In this document: positions 23,397 through 33,087 of the stretch, one piece after another
How the letters are laid out: the number at the start of each line of letters is the position of its first letter
Position numbering within the stretch: the stretch's first letter is position 1
Assembly (NCBI RefSeq): GCF_007991735.1
Contig: NZ_BJYX01000001.1
Span: 248,001 to 312,000 of the forward strand
DNA: 64,000 nt
DNA from: Terrabacter aerolatus
GTDB lineage: Bacteria; Actinomycetota; Actinomycetes; Actinomycetales; Dermatophilaceae
Direction of reading: 5' to 3'
Position numbers and translations under genes: made by a program
Notes under the pieces: model-generated
Told to the model about the DNA's origin: nothing
What the model saw: only the letters and a program-made list of their open reading frames with translations
Database searches by the model: none

Positions 23397-24755
23397 TCAG
23401 CGGATCGGGTCGGGATCGGGGACGGGCTCGTCCGCGTCGATGAGTGACGGCGGCCCGACGACCAGCTCATCCTCCGCGGTGGGCGCGGACGCCCTGGCGT
23501 CGGCGAGCACGTCGGCCGGCACGTGCCGCTCGAGGAACCGTCGCGCCAGACGCGTCGAGGGGTGGATGCCGATGGTGGCCGCGACGATGATCGCGGCGAT
23601 GACGAGCCAGCCGACCGGCCCCCAGTCCAGGGCGAGGAACGTGAACACGGCCGGCGCCCAGACCTTCCCGAGGGTCATGCTCAGCTGGGCCGCACCCTGG
23701 TAGGAGCCGCGCTGGCGCGGGTCCATCAGCTCCGCCTCGAAGGACCAGCTGGCAGCCGACACGTACAGCTCGGCGCCGGTCACCGTGACGTGCCCGAGCC
23801 AGACGAGCGCGATCGTCAGCCAGCCGAGGGTGTCGTGCGTGGCCAGGGTGATGAGGCACGACACGACGAAGAGGGCCGCCGAGATCCGGATGGCGCGCAG
23901 CGCGGTGGGGACGTCCTTGACGCCGCGCGAGGTGATCATCGGCAGGAAGATGCACATCACCGTGTTGGTGCCGAAGAGGAACGCGAGCAGTACCCGAGGG
24001 GCATCGGTCTTCTGCACGAGCCACAACGGGATGACGACGTTGAGCAGCACCTGGTTGGTCCAGAAGACGCCGGTGAAGAACGTCGTCAGCAGCCAGCCGA
24101 GGTTGCGCAACGGGCCCGGCCCGGGGACGCGGACCTCCCGCTCCTCGGGCGTCCGCTCGTCGTGCGAGGCGTTGGGCAGGCGCAGGATGGCGGCGGCGTT
24201 GACGAGGAAGGCGAGCGCCGTGAACCACGGCAGCGCGTGCAGGACGTCGTTGGAGTGGAACGCCAGCGCGATGCCACCGACGACCGAGCCCAGCGTGAAG
24301 CCGAGGTTGAGCGCGGAGTACATGTAGGCCCGCGACCGCACGCGCTCCTCCGGGGGAAGGACGTCGATGGTGTACGCCCCGTAGGCGGCACCGCCGAGCG
24401 CCCCGATGACCTCCATGCCGACCGCCATCGAGACGTAGCCCTGGAAACCGGTGATGAACGGCCAGAACGCGAACATCGCAGCCTGGCCGGCCGCGCTGAC
24501 CGCCCACATCTTCCGCGGCCCGAAGCGGTCGACGAGCCGGCCCATCGGCAGCGCCGCGAGGAAGGCCGCGACACCGGCGATCGTCAGTCCGAGGCCGACC
24601 TGCGCGGCCGACAGCCCGACGATCTGGGTGAAGAAGACCGCCGAGCCCGTCATGAACGTGCCCTCGCCCAGGGCGAAGAGCAGCGACTGCGCGGAGAGCC
24701 GCCCCGCCAGGGGCGACGGCGGGCGGGCGTGGCGGAGCGCGGCGTCGAGGGTCAC
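23397..24755 (-). CDS. MFS transporter
   Basis: A 452-residue major facilitator with about twelve helices. Motif A of the N-half reads GRLVDRFGPRKMW, and SAGAT-type glycine-rich helices follow. The C-terminal tail of about 50 residues is hydrophilic. It resembles drug:H+ antiporters (DHA1) more than sugar symporters. The GTG start at 24755 follows a weak GAGAAT box 6 bases upstream. It points the same way as the iol operon and lies 60 bases beyond its last gene; a 12-base palindrome, GCGTCCGGACGC (24769-24780), sits in the gap. An inositol-related role is possible but not shown. Confidence 0.85.
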   Translation of the reverse strand: MTLDAALRHARPPSPLAGRLSAQSLLFALGEGTFMTGSAVFFTQIVGLSAAQVGLGLTIAGVAAFLAALPMGRLVDRFGPRKMWAVSAAGQAAMFAFWPFITGFQGYVSMAVGMEVIGALGGAAYGAYTIDVLPPEERVRSRAYMYSALNLGFTLGSVVGGIALAFHSNDVLHALPWFTALAFLVNAAAILRLPNASHDERTPEEREVRVPGPGPLRNLGWLLTTFFTGVFWTNQVLLNVVIPLWLVQKTDAPRVLLAFLFGTNTVMCIFLPMITSRGVKDVPTALRAIRISAALFVVSCLITLATHDTLGWLTIALVWLGHVTVTGAELYVSAASWSFEAELMDPRQRGSYQGAAQLSMTLGKVWAPAVFTFLALDWGPVGWLVIAAIIVAATIGIHPSTRLARRFLERHVPADVLADARASAPTAEDELVVGPPSLIDADEPVPDPDPIR

Positions 24756-24815
24756 CCGAGGATTCTCCGCGTCCGGACGCTGCCTGTCGTCCGATTTAGC
24801 CGGATTCGGAGACGG

Positions 24816-25820
24816 TCAGGCGTAGAAGTCGGGCTTGGCGATCATCTCGATCTTGACGACGCCCTCGTCGGTGAGCGCACGCACGCCGGCATCGCAGACG
24901 CAGGCCGCGGCATACCCGTCCCACGACGTCGACCCCGTGTGCTCGCCGTGGGCCACGGCCGAGATCCACTCCTGGACCTCGGTGACGAACGCCCCCCAGA
25001 AGCGGTCGTTGTGGTCGCGGGCGATCGCGTTGCGCACCCCGACGCCGTCGCGTACGACGATGGCGTTCTGGTCCCCGAGGCTCACGGTCCCCTTCTCGGC
25101 GACGGCCTCGCAGCGGATGTCGTAGCCGAACTGGCAGTTGACGAAGATCTCGTCGTCGACCCGCACGCCCGACTCGGTCTCGAGGATGAGCACGAGCGGG
25201 TCCTGGAGGTGCTCGAAGCGCAGCGACGTCTTCTTCGGCTTGTCGACGCGCGCCGAGACGAACTCCTCGCCGAGCAGCCAGCGCATCGTGTCGACCTCGT
25301 GGATCGCCGTGTCGTTGATCGCCATGTCCCACGTGTAGTGCTCGGGCACCGTCGGGTTGCGGTGCGCGCAGTGGACCATGAGCGTCTCGCCGAGGTCGCC
25401 CGAGTCGAGCAGTGCCTTCATCTCGCGGTAGCTCCGGTCGAAGCGCCGCATGAACCCGACGGTCACCAGGCGCCGTCCGGCCGCCTGCTCGGCCTCCATG
25501 ATCCGCAGCGCGGCCTCGGCCGTCGGCGTCAGCGGCTTCTCGCAGAAGACGGGCTTGCCGGCCGCGATCGCCGCCAGGACGTCGACCTCGTGGGCCGGGC
25601 CGTAGCTGCAGATCATGACGGCCTCGACCTCGTCGGCCGCGATGAGCTCGGCGGAGGTGGCGTATGCCGTCCCCTCGATCCGCGCGGCCACCTCGGCCGC
25701 TCGGGTCGGGTCGACGTCGCTCACGGCGACGACCCGACCGCCGGCGATGACGGTGTGGATGCGGTCGATGTGCGCCTGGCCCATGCCGCCGGGGCCGATC
25801 ATGCCGATGCGTACGGTCAT
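24816..25820 (-). CDS. iolG: Inositol 2-dehydrogenase-type oxidoreductase (Gfo/Idh/MocA)
   Basis: A 334-residue dehydrogenase. It has the Rossmann start [14 protein letters not shown], the EKP motif [10 protein letters not shown], a Lys-independent catalytic block ([16 protein letters not shown]) and [13 protein letters not shown]. The latter phrases are typical of inositol 2-dehydrogenases, which oxidise myo-inositol to scyllo-inosose with NAD. It is the last gene of the nine-gene leftward iol operon, 33 bases behind iolE, with an AAGGAG site. A second iolG-type gene opens the operon, so the two probably handle different inositol stereoisomers. Confidence 0.82.
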   Translation of the reverse strand: MTVRIGMIGPGGMGQAHIDRIHTVIAGGRVVAVSDVDPTRAAEVAARIEGTAYATSAELIAADEVEAVMICSYGPAHEVDVLAAIAAGKPVFCEKPLTPTAEAALRIMEAEQAAGRRLVTVGFMRRFDRSYREMKALLDSGDLGETLMVHCAHRNPTVPEHYTWDMAINDTAIHEVDTMRWLLGEEFVSARVDKPKKTSLRFEHLQDPLVLILETESGVRVDDEIFVNCQFGYDIRCEAVAEKGTVSLGDQNAIVVRDGVGVRNAIARDHNDRFWGAFVTEVQEWISAVAHGEHTGSTSWDGYAAACVCDAGVRALTDEGVVKIEMIAKPDFYA

Positions 25821-25853
25821 TGGTGTGACTCCTTCGTCATGGGGTGCAGCGGC

Positions 25854-26786
25854 TCAGCGGAGGCCGAGGCCGATGGAGGCGAGGTACTCGCGGGTCTGGA
25901 TGGCGTTGGGCAGCGGCACGGACGGGTCGCACGGGTACATGTCCTGCTCGCACACGACGTAGAGCTCCTTGTCGAGGTCGGCGAGGGCCTCGACGAAGGC
26001 CGGCATGTCGGGCGCCCCGGCGGGCGGAGCGACCGAGCAGCCCTTGGCGACGGCGAGGCCGAACGGCCAGTCCTCGTCGTGGGCCTGCTTGACGAGCCCC
26101 TCGTCCATCGCCTTGATGTGGACGTAGGAGATGCGCTCGGGGTACCTGCGGCAGAGCTCCATCGGGTCGCCGCCGCCGTAGACGATGTGCCCGGTGTCGA
26201 GGCAGAAGCCGACGTAGTCGGGGTCGGTCGCCTGAAAGACGCGGTCGATGTCCTCGGGCGTCTCGATGTGGCTGTCGCCGTGCGGGTGGAGCACCATCTG
26301 GAGGCCGTAGTCCTCCTTCATGATGCGACCGAGCCTGTCGGCATTCGAGATGTAGGCGTTCCACGCCTCCGTCGACAGCACGCGGTCGTCGGTGTAGGCC
26401 CACGTCTTCTCGTCGCGGAACATCGGGGGCAGGTGCACGATGTACTCGGCCCCGACGGCAGCGTGCGTCTCGGCGATCTCGCGGAAGGTCTTCTCCGTGT
26501 CGGCCCAGGCCTCGGGCTTGTGCAGGATGCCCCAGCCGGTGCCGGCGACGACCTGGAAGCCGCGCTTGTCCATCTCCTCCTGCAGCCGCTTCGGATCCTT
26601 CGGGAAGTAGCCGAACGGCCCCGTCTCCATGACGGAGAAGCCGGCCTCGGCCATCTCGTCGAGCGCGGTCTCCCAGTGGATCTGCTTCTCGTCCTCGGGG
26701 AACCAGACACCCCACTGGTCGGGACAGACACCGATGGTCAGCTTGCTGTAGCGGTCGTCGGTGTTGCGGGCCTTGGACTCGGCCAT
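25854..26786 (-). CDS. iolE: myo-Inosose-2 dehydratase (IolE-like)
   Basis: A 310-residue TIM-barrel protein. The opening GVCPDQWGVWFPEDEKQ and METGPFGYFPKDPKRL closely follow IolE, which dehydrates scyllo-inosose to a trihydroxycyclohexane dione. Metal ligands expected of the fold are visible: E in VMETGPFG, H in VLHPHGDSHIETPED, D-T-G-H in CLDTGHIVYGGGD, and H in YVHIKA. It lies between iolA and iolG2 in the operon with short gaps. The IolE-versus-IolH assignment rests on the opening motif. Confidence 0.82.
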   Translation of the reverse strand: MAESKARNTDDRYSKLTIGVCPDQWGVWFPEDEKQIHWETALDEMAEAGFSVMETGPFGYFPKDPKRLQEEMDKRGFQVVAGTGWGILHKPEAWADTEKTFREIAETHAAVGAEYIVHLPPMFRDEKTWAYTDDRVLSTEAWNAYISNADRLGRIMKEDYGLQMVLHPHGDSHIETPEDIDRVFQATDPDYVGFCLDTGHIVYGGGDPMELCRRYPERISYVHIKAMDEGLVKQAHDEDWPFGLAVAKGCSVAPPAGAPDMPAFVEALADLDKELYVVCEQDMYPCDPSVPLPNAIQTREYLASIGLGLR

Positions 26787-26818
26787 GGTCGATCGTTCCT
26801 CTCGAGAAGTGGTGCGGG

Positions 26819-28318
26819 TCAGTCGTTCTGGGGGAAGCCGAGGTTGAGGCCGCCGTGGCTCGGGTCGAGCCAGCGCGAGGTGACGACCTTGCCGCGGGTG
26901 AAGAAGTGCACGCCCTCCATGCCGTGGGCGTGCGTGTCGCCGAAGAGTGAGTTCTTCCAGCCGCCGAAGGAGTAGTACGAGACCGGCACGGGGATCGGCA
27001 CGTTGACGCCGACCATGCCGACCTCGACGTTGCGCTGGAACTTCCGGGCGGCGCCGCCGTCGTTGGTGAAGATCGCCGTGCCGTTGCCGTAGGGGTTGCT
27101 GTTGATGAGCTTCAGCCCCTCGTCGTAGGAGCCGACCCGCACGACCGACAGCACCGGCCCGAAGATCTCGTCGTCGTAGAGCGACATGCCCGGCTCGACG
27201 TGGTCGAAGAGGGTCGGCGCGAGGAAGTAGCCCTCGCCGTCGGAGTCGTAGGAGTCCTGGCGCCCGTCGACGACGAGGGTCGCACCCTCCGACACCCCGG
27301 CGTCGAGGTAGGAGGTCACCTTGTCGCGGTGCTGCGAGGTGACGAGCGGGCCCATGTCGCAGCCGCGCGTCCCGTCACCGGTGACGAGCTTGCCCATCCG
27401 GTCCTTGATCTTGGAGATCAGCTCGTCGGCGATGGGCTCCACGGCGACGAGGGCCGAGATCGCCATGCACCGCTCTCCCGCCGAGCCGAAGCCCGCGTTG
27501 ACGGCGGCGTCGGCAGCGAGGTCGAGGTCGGCGTCGGGCAGGACGAGCATGTGGTTCTTCGCACCGCCGAGGGCCTGCACCCGCTTGCCCGCGGCGGTGC
27601 CCGTCTCGTAGACGTACTTCGCGATCGGGGTGGAGCCGACGAAAGAGACCGACTTGATGTCGGGGTGGGTCAGGAGCGCGTCCACGGCCTCCTTGTCACC
27701 GTTGACGACCTGCATGACGCCGTCGGGCAGCCCCGCCTCCTTCCAGAGCGCCGCGACCGCGAGAGCCGCCGAGGGGTCCTTCTCCGACGGCTTGAGCACG
27801 ACGGCGTTGCCGCAGGCGATGGCGACGGGGATGAACCACATCGGCACCATGGCCGGGAAGTTGAACGGCGAGATGACGGCGACGACACCGAGCGGCTGCC
27901 GGATCGAGTAGACGTCGACGTTCGTCGAGGCGTTCTCCGAGAAGCCGCCGCGCATGAGCGTCGGGATGCCGCAAGCGAACTCGGCGACCTCGAGGCCCCG
28001 GGTCACCTCGCCGAGCGCGTCGGAGAGCACCTTGCCGTGCTCGGCCGTGATGAGCGCGGCGATGTCCTCCTTGCGGTCGTTGAGAAGCTCGCGGAAGGCG
28101 AAGAGCACGCCCGAGCGCTTGGCGAGCGACGCGTCGCCCCACTCCTCCCAGGCGGAGACGGCGGACCTGACGACCTCGTCGACGAGGGAGGCCGAGGCGA
28201 GGTCGAGCACGCCGGTCTGCTCCCCGGTCGCGGGGTTGAAGACGGGCGACGTGCGCTCGGCCGTGCCGGTCCAGGGCTGTCCGTCGATGAGGTGGGTGAT
28301 GCGGGTGGGCGTGCTCAT
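26819..28318 (-). CDS. iolA: CoA-acylating methylmalonate-semialdehyde dehydrogenase
   Basis: A 499-residue aldehyde dehydrogenase of the MmsA/IolA type. NAD contacts are in VVAVISPFNFPAMVPMWF and VGSTPIAKYVYETG; the catalytic Cys is in GSAGERCMAISALV. The lack of the usual general-base Glu (ALGGAKNHMLVLPDAD) is characteristic of MmsA. It converts malonate semialdehyde, the last inositol intermediate, to acetyl-CoA and CO2. I start it at ATG 28318 with AAGGAAA upstream. Gene five to nine of the operon are separated by 30-65 bases, unlike the tight overlaps of the first half. Confidence 0.93.
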   Translation of the reverse strand: MSTPTRITHLIDGQPWTGTAERTSPVFNPATGEQTGVLDLASASLVDEVVRSAVSAWEEWGDASLAKRSGVLFAFRELLNDRKEDIAALITAEHGKVLSDALGEVTRGLEVAEFACGIPTLMRGGFSENASTNVDVYSIRQPLGVVAVISPFNFPAMVPMWFIPVAIACGNAVVLKPSEKDPSAALAVAALWKEAGLPDGVMQVVNGDKEAVDALLTHPDIKSVSFVGSTPIAKYVYETGTAAGKRVQALGGAKNHMLVLPDADLDLAADAAVNAGFGSAGERCMAISALVAVEPIADELISKIKDRMGKLVTGDGTRGCDMGPLVTSQHRDKVTSYLDAGVSEGATLVVDGRQDSYDSDGEGYFLAPTLFDHVEPGMSLYDDEIFGPVLSVVRVGSYDEGLKLINSNPYGNGTAIFTNDGGAARKFQRNVEVGMVGVNVPIPVPVSYYSFGGWKNSLFGDTHAHGMEGVHFFTRGKVVTSRWLDPSHGGLNLGFPQND

Positions 28319-28383
28319 GGGAGTTTCCTTCTCTTGCAAACTGGTTCAGGGGTATGCCGGATGGCGGGGAGAGGTGCGCCCGC

Positions 28384-29274
28384 TCAGCGGCGGTACGGGG
28401 AGACGGCTGTCGGCGGGGTCGACCACGTGTCGAGGTAGGAGCGGATGGTGTCCCGCATGTAGGTGCTCGACTCGCGGGCCCGGTCCTCCCAGGCGAAGAC
28501 GCAGGCGGTGACGATCCCGTCGAACCCGATGCGCTCGAGGCCGGCGAAGAACTGGCCGAAGTCGACCTCGCCCTGGCCGATGTCGAGGTGCTGGTGCACC
28601 GTGACCTGCGAGCCCGGCGGGTTGACGATGTAGCGCAGCCCCGACGACGCGGTGTGGTCGTAGGCGTCGGCCACGTGGACCATCGTCAGCAGGTCGCCGG
28701 CCTTGTCCATGATCCCGTCGGGGTCGTTGCCCTGGTGGAAGGTGTGCGGCGCGCAGTAGAGGAAGCTGACGTTCGGGCTGTTGATCCCCCTGATGATGTC
28801 GACGGCGCGCTTGCCGTCCTCCTCCCAGTCGTCGGGGTGCGGCTCGAGCACGAGCCGGATCCCCTCCTGCTCGAAGACGGGCAGCAGCTCCTCCATCGAG
28901 CGCCAGAACATCCGCTCGCACGTCGCCGCCTCGCGCGGGTTGCCGTTGAACTCGGAGTTCATCGTGTCGACCCCGAGCAGCGAGGCGATCTGGATGGCGC
29001 GCGTCCAGTAGCGCACGGCGGCCCGACGGTCCTCCTCGTCGGGACCGCTCCACCGGAAGAGGGGCAGCACCGACGACACCCCGACCCCGGCCGATCGCAG
29101 GGCCGTGCGGAAGGCCGCAACGCCGGCGTCGTCGACACGCGGGTGGTTGAAGAAGGGGATGAAGTCGTCGCGCGGCGACAGCTCGATCCACTCGTAGCCG
29201 AGCTCGGCCACGAGAGAGGGGAGCTCGAGCAGTGGCGTCTCACGGAACATGTAGGGGTCGAGGGCGAGCTTCAT
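28384..29274 (-). CDS. iolH: IolH-like sugar phosphate isomerase/epimerase
   Basis: A 296-residue TIM-barrel protein. The opening KLALDPYMFRETPLLELP, then WIELSPRDDFIPFFNHPR and SSGLRYIVNPPG followed by VHQHLDIGQGEVDF resemble IolH of Gram-positive inositol operons (family knowledge). Probable metal ligands are E in WIELSP, E-P-H in LVLEPHPDD, and H in HVADAYDH. Its ATG overlaps the iolD stop as ATGA, so it is translated with iolD. The biochemical role of IolH is not settled. Confidence 0.82.
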   Translation of the reverse strand: MKLALDPYMFRETPLLELPSLVAELGYEWIELSPRDDFIPFFNHPRVDDAGVAAFRTALRSAGVGVSSVLPLFRWSGPDEEDRRAAVRYWTRAIQIASLLGVDTMNSEFNGNPREAATCERMFWRSMEELLPVFEQEGIRLVLEPHPDDWEEDGKRAVDIIRGINSPNVSFLYCAPHTFHQGNDPDGIMDKAGDLLTMVHVADAYDHTASSGLRYIVNPPGSQVTVHQHLDIGQGEVDFGQFFAGLERIGFDGIVTACVFAWEDRARESSTYMRDTIRSYLDTWSTPPTAVSPYRR

Positions 29275-31241
29275 GTCAGGGACTCCGGGTGGGGGTTGGT
29301 GCCGACGGGAGCGATGAGCGGACGCTGGGTGGCCTTGTGGTCGACGTACTCCGCGTATGCCGTCCGCGTCGTGTCGAGGTCGCTGACCTCCGAGACCGGC
29401 ACGTCCCACCACGACGCACTCTCGGGCGCGTGGACGAGCGGGTCGGTCTCGACGTGGATGACGACGGGTCCACCGTCGGCGGGGGCGGCCTTGGCCTCCT
29501 TGATCGCCTGGTGCAGCTCATCGAGGGAGTGCACCTCGATGACGTGGGCACCGAGGGACCGCGCGTTGGCGGCGAGGTCGACGGGCAGCACGTCCCCGTC
29601 GAGTCGACCCGAGTCCTCCCCGCGGAAGCGGTAGCTCGTGCCGAACCGCTGCGAGCCGAGCGACTCCGACAGCGAGCCGATGGAGTGGAAGCCGTGGTTC
29701 TGCACGAGGACGACGATCACCTTGACCCGCTCCTGCACCGCGGTGACGAGCTCGGTCGGCATCATGAGGTAGCCGCCGTCGCCGACCATGGCGAACACGT
29801 CGCGGGACTCGTCGGCGAGCCGGATGCCGATCGAGGCCGGGACCTCGTAGCCCATGCAGGAGTAGCCGTACTCCACGTGGTACGCCTTGCGGTCGCGCAC
29901 CCGCCACAGCTTGTGGAGGTCGCCGGGCATCGACCCCGCCGCGCAGAGCACGACGTCGCGGGGGTCGCTCAGCTCGTTGACGGCGCCGAGCACCTGGCCC
30001 TGGGTCAGCAGGCCGGCGGCCAGGCGGTCGGTGACCTCCGGGGACGGGTGGAAGGCGGCCTCGACGGAGGTGTCCCACGCGGCCCACAGCGCGGCCTGGC
30101 GGGCCCGGTAGGCGTCGTCGACGGCATACCCCTGCAGGGCCGCCGTGAGCGCGGTCAGCGCCTCGCGGGCGTCGGCGACGACCGACAGGCCCGAGTGCTT
30201 GCCCGCGTCGAAGCGCGCCACGTTGACGTTGACGAAGCGGACCCCGCTGTCCTGGAACGCCGTCCGCGAGGCCGTGGTGAAGTCGCTCCACCGCGTGCCG
30301 ATGCCGATGACGACGTCGGCCTCGGCGGCGAGCGCGTTGGCGGCCGTCGTGCCGGTCGAGCCGACGGCGCCCATCTCCTGCGGGTGTCCGTGCGGGAGCG
30401 AGCCCTTGCCGGCCTGCGACTCGCCGACGGGGATGCCGGTCGCCTCGCAGAACGCGCGCAGCGCCTCCTCGGCGCCCGAGTAGTGCACGCCGCCACCGGC
30501 GACGACGAGCGGCCGCCTCGCCGAGCGGATGACCGCTGCGGCGTCGGCGACGTCGACGGCCTCGGGCAGCGGACGCGCGACGCGCCAGGTGCGCGGCGCG
30601 AAGAGCTCGACGGGCCAGTCGTGGGCCTCCGCCTGCACGTCCTGCGGCAGCGAGATCGTCACGGCGCCCGTCTCGACGGGGTCGGTGAGCACCCGCATCG
30701 CGCCGAGCAGCGCCGACGGAAGCTGCTCCGGACGGCTGACCCGGTCGAAGAACCTCGACAGCGGGCGGAAGGCGTCGTTGACCGTCACGTCGGCGGCGTA
30801 CGGCAGCTCGAGCTCCTGGAGCACGGGTGAGCTGACCCGGGTCGCGAAGGTGCCGGACGGCAGCAGCAGCACGGGGATCCGGTTGATCGTCGCCAGCGCC
30901 GCCCCGGTCAGCATGTTCGTCGAACCGGGCCCGACGGAGGCCGTGCACGCCCACGTCTGGAGGCGGTCCTTCTGGCGCGCGTAGGCGACGGACGTGTGAA
31001 CCATCGCCTGCTCGTTGCGGGCCAGGACGTAGGGCAGGTGCTCCTGACCGTCGGCCAGCTCGTTCTGCAGCAGCGCCTGGCCGATCCCGGCGACGTTGCC
31101 GTGGCCGAAGATCCCGAAGCAGCCGGCGAAGAGCTTCTGCCGCTCCCCGTCCCGCTCGCTCCACTGGTTGGCGAGAAAGCGCACCACGGCCTGGGCCACG
31201 GTCAGGCGCACCGTCCCGGCCGCGCGGGTGTCGCTCGTCAT
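29271..31241 (-). CDS. iolD: 3D-(3,5/4)-trihydroxycyclohexane-1,2-dione hydrolase
   Basis: A 656-residue thiamine-diphosphate enzyme. The N-terminal pyrimidine domain has FGIFGHGNVAGIGQALL and the catalytic Glu region RNEQAMVHTSVAYA. The C-terminal pyrophosphate domain has the GDG...N type motif FAMVGDGGYLMMPTEL with VQNHGFHSIGSL. It opens the ring of the dione made by IolE to give 5-deoxyglucuronate. The start is ATG 31241, 4 bases inside the end of iolB (ATGA-type coupling). Length and motifs match IolD well. Confidence 0.94.
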   Translation of the reverse strand: MTSDTRAAGTVRLTVAQAVVRFLANQWSERDGERQKLFAGCFGIFGHGNVAGIGQALLQNELADGQEHLPYVLARNEQAMVHTSVAYARQKDRLQTWACTASVGPGSTNMLTGAALATINRIPVLLLPSGTFATRVSSPVLQELELPYAADVTVNDAFRPLSRFFDRVSRPEQLPSALLGAMRVLTDPVETGAVTISLPQDVQAEAHDWPVELFAPRTWRVARPLPEAVDVADAAAVIRSARRPLVVAGGGVHYSGAEEALRAFCEATGIPVGESQAGKGSLPHGHPQEMGAVGSTGTTAANALAAEADVVIGIGTRWSDFTTASRTAFQDSGVRFVNVNVARFDAGKHSGLSVVADAREALTALTAALQGYAVDDAYRARQAALWAAWDTSVEAAFHPSPEVTDRLAAGLLTQGQVLGAVNELSDPRDVVLCAAGSMPGDLHKLWRVRDRKAYHVEYGYSCMGYEVPASIGIRLADESRDVFAMVGDGGYLMMPTELVTAVQERVKVIVVLVQNHGFHSIGSLSESLGSQRFGTSYRFRGEDSGRLDGDVLPVDLAANARSLGAHVIEVHSLDELHQAIKEAKAAPADGGPVVIHVETDPLVHAPESASWWDVPVSEVSDLDTTRTAYAEYVDHKATQRPLIAPVGTNPHPESLT

Positions 31242-32158
31242 CGAGCACCTCCAAGGGGAAGTCGGGGGTCGACCGGCTGGTCCGACCACGTGTCGCGGAC
31301 CCAGCCGTGGGCCGGGTCGTCACAGATGAGCCAGGCCCGCTCGGTGCCGGGTCCGGCCATGACGTTGAGGTAGTAGAGGTCGTAGCCGGGGGCGGCCATC
31401 GCCGGGCCGTGCCAGCCGTGCGGCACGAGGACGACGTCGCCCGTGCGCACCTCGGCGAGCACGTCGATCGGCCGCTCGTCGGTGCCGTAGACCCGCTGGT
31501 AGCCGACCGGGCTCGCGCCCGCTGCCTCGGGCGCACCGGCCGACGGCGCGACCTCGAAGTAATAGATCTCCTCGAGCTCGGTCTCGACGCCCGGCCGATC
31601 CTCGTCGTGCTTGTGCGGTGGGTAGGAGCTCCAGTTGCCACCGGGGGTGACGACCTCGCAGGCGATGATCGAGTCGGCGTCGAGCACTCCCGGAGTGCCG
31701 AAGTTGCGCACCTCCCGTGAGGCCACGCCGGCCCCGCGCAGCTCGACGGGCACGTCGGCGACGTCCACGTGGCGGAACGGCGGCGTGTGCCGCTCCGCCG
31801 CGCGGGCGCCGCACACCGCGACCGAGGCCGGCCCGCCCTCTGCGGTCACCGTGAGGGCGCAGTCGCGACCGGCGTAGGCGACGTCGGTGGGTCCGGAGAA
31901 GACCGAGGCACGGCCGGCCAGGCGCGCCTCGTGCGCGCCCCCGTCGGCGTCGACGGCGGTGACGGACACCGACCCCGAGAGCGGCACGACGACATGCTCC
32001 CACTCGCCCGGCGCGATGGTGCGGGTCTCACCGGCAGCCAGCCCCACGGCATACAACCGGGTGTGCGACCAGCCGTCGACGCCGTCGTCGACGGCGACGG
32101 ACCACTCCGTCGTGCTGGCGCTGCCCAGCGGGCGCACCCAGCGCTCGTTGTCGCTCAC
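31238..32158 (-). CDS. iolB: 5-deoxy-glucuronate isomerase
   Basis: A 306-residue cupin-fold isomerase. The metal-binding cupin motif is visible in SSYPPHKHDEDRPG and ELEEIYYFEV, with a later H in VLVPHGWHGP. IolB turns 5-deoxyglucuronate into 5-dehydro-2-deoxygluconate. The GTG start overlaps the aldolase gene stop by 4 bases and its own stop overlaps iolD. The N-terminal half is a degenerate cupin repeat. Confidence 0.92.
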   Translation of the reverse strand: MSDNERWVRPLGSASTTEWSVAVDDGVDGWSHTRLYAVGLAAGETRTIAPGEWEHVVVPLSGSVSVTAVDADGGAHEARLAGRASVFSGPTDVAYAGRDCALTVTAEGGPASVAVCGARAAERHTPPFRHVDVADVPVELRGAGVASREVRNFGTPGVLDADSIIACEVVTPGGNWSSYPPHKHDEDRPGVETELEEIYYFEVAPSAGAPEAAGASPVGYQRVYGTDERPIDVLAEVRTGDVVLVPHGWHGPAMAAPGYDLYYLNVMAGPGTERAWLICDDPAHGWVRDTWSDQPVDPRLPLGGAR

Positions 32159-33087
32159 GCCGTGGCCCCGCTCCCGTGGACGAGGCCGGCCGCGATGTCG
32201 ACCGCCGCGGCGACGTCCCCGTCGGGCGGGAAGAGCAGCGCGCGGCCGACGACGAGACCGCGCACGGCCGGCAGGTCCAGCGCGTGTCCCCACGAGGCGT
32301 ACGTGTCGTGCGGGTCGCCCTGCGGGTCCCCGCCGAGGAGCAGGGTGGGCAGGGTCGTCGCGTCCATGACCCGGTCGAGCTCGTCGACGACGGGGAGCTT
32401 GAGCCACGTGTAGGCGCTCGACGCACCGAGGCCGGCGGCGATGTGGACCGACTTGATCGTGGAGTCGGGGTCGAGCTGGTTGACGACCCGGCCGCCCTCG
32501 CGGGTCGACAGGAACGGCTCGACCATGGCCATGACCTGGTGCTCGGCGAGCTCGGTGACGGCGCGGGCGCTCGCCTCGAGCGTCGCCACGGTGCCCGGGT
32601 CGTCGAGGCAGATCCGCGTCAGCATCTTGCCGCCATCGATGCCGCGCACCGCGATCTCGGACGCGGTGTAGGCGGTGAAGCGGTCGTCCAGCTCGAAGCT
32701 CGCGCCCTGCAGGCCCCCGCGGTTCATCGAGCCGATGGCCACCTTGTCGTCGAGCGCGCCGAGCAGGAGCAGGTCGTCGAGGATGTCCGGGGTCCCGAGC
32801 ACGCCGTCGACGCCCGGGCGCTGGAGGGCGGTGACGAGGCGGTCGAGCAGGTCGCTGCGGCTCGCCATCGCGCTCCCCGCGCCGCGCACCCCGAGGGCTC
32901 CGCGGGCCGGGTGGTCGGCGGCGACGAGGAGCATGCGGCCGTCCTCGCGGACGAGCGGGCGGCGCCGGCGCGCGGCCCACGCCGCGGCGATGCGCCCGGG
33001 CTCGCGCACGCGGATCTCGGTCAGGTCGGCGACGGTCACGCGAGCGCTCTCGGGCTGCGTGGCGGGAGTGTCCTGGGTGGTGGTCAT
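32155..33087 (-). CDS. Cgl0159-type (beta/alpha)8 aldolase, candidate IolJ equivalent
   Basis: A 310-residue class-I-aldolase-like barrel. MLLVAADHPARGALGV and KVAIGSMNRGGLQGASFELDD are the family's hallmarks. A Schiff-base Lys candidate is in YTWLKLPVVDELDRVMD. Actinobacterial iol operons carry this gene in place of Bacillus iolJ, so it probably cleaves 6-phospho-5-dehydro-2-deoxygluconate to dihydroxyacetone phosphate and malonate semialdehyde. This function is inferred from context. Coupled by 4-base overlaps to both iolC and iolB. Confidence 0.82.
   Translation of the reverse strand: MTTTQDTPATQPESARVTVADLTEIRVREPGRIAAAWAARRRRPLVREDGRMLLVAADHPARGALGVRGAGSAMASRSDLLDRLVTALQRPGVDGVLGTPDILDDLLLLGALDDKVAIGSMNRGGLQGASFELDDRFTAYTASEIAVRGIDGGKMLTRICLDDPGTVATLEASARAVTELAEHQVMAMVEPFLSTREGGRVVNQLDPDSTIKSVHIAAGLGASSAYTWLKLPVVDELDRVMDATTLPTLLLGGDPQGDPHDTYASWGHALDLPAVRGLVVGRALLFPPDGDVAAAVDIAAGLVHGSGATA

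Noticed and set aside
23397-24755. MFS protein as the inositol symporter IolT
   Set aside because: It lacks the sugar-porter signatures and looks like a drug:H+ antiporter; the ABC importer across the operon is the more likely inositol uptake system.
23523-26975. A very long open frame (1150 codons) on the plus strand opposite the MFS, iolG and iolE genes
   Set aside because: It is an antisense shadow caused by high third-position G+C in the leftward genes; its translation is low-complexity Arg/Gly/Val/Asp with no domain, while the opposite strand carries clear enzymes.
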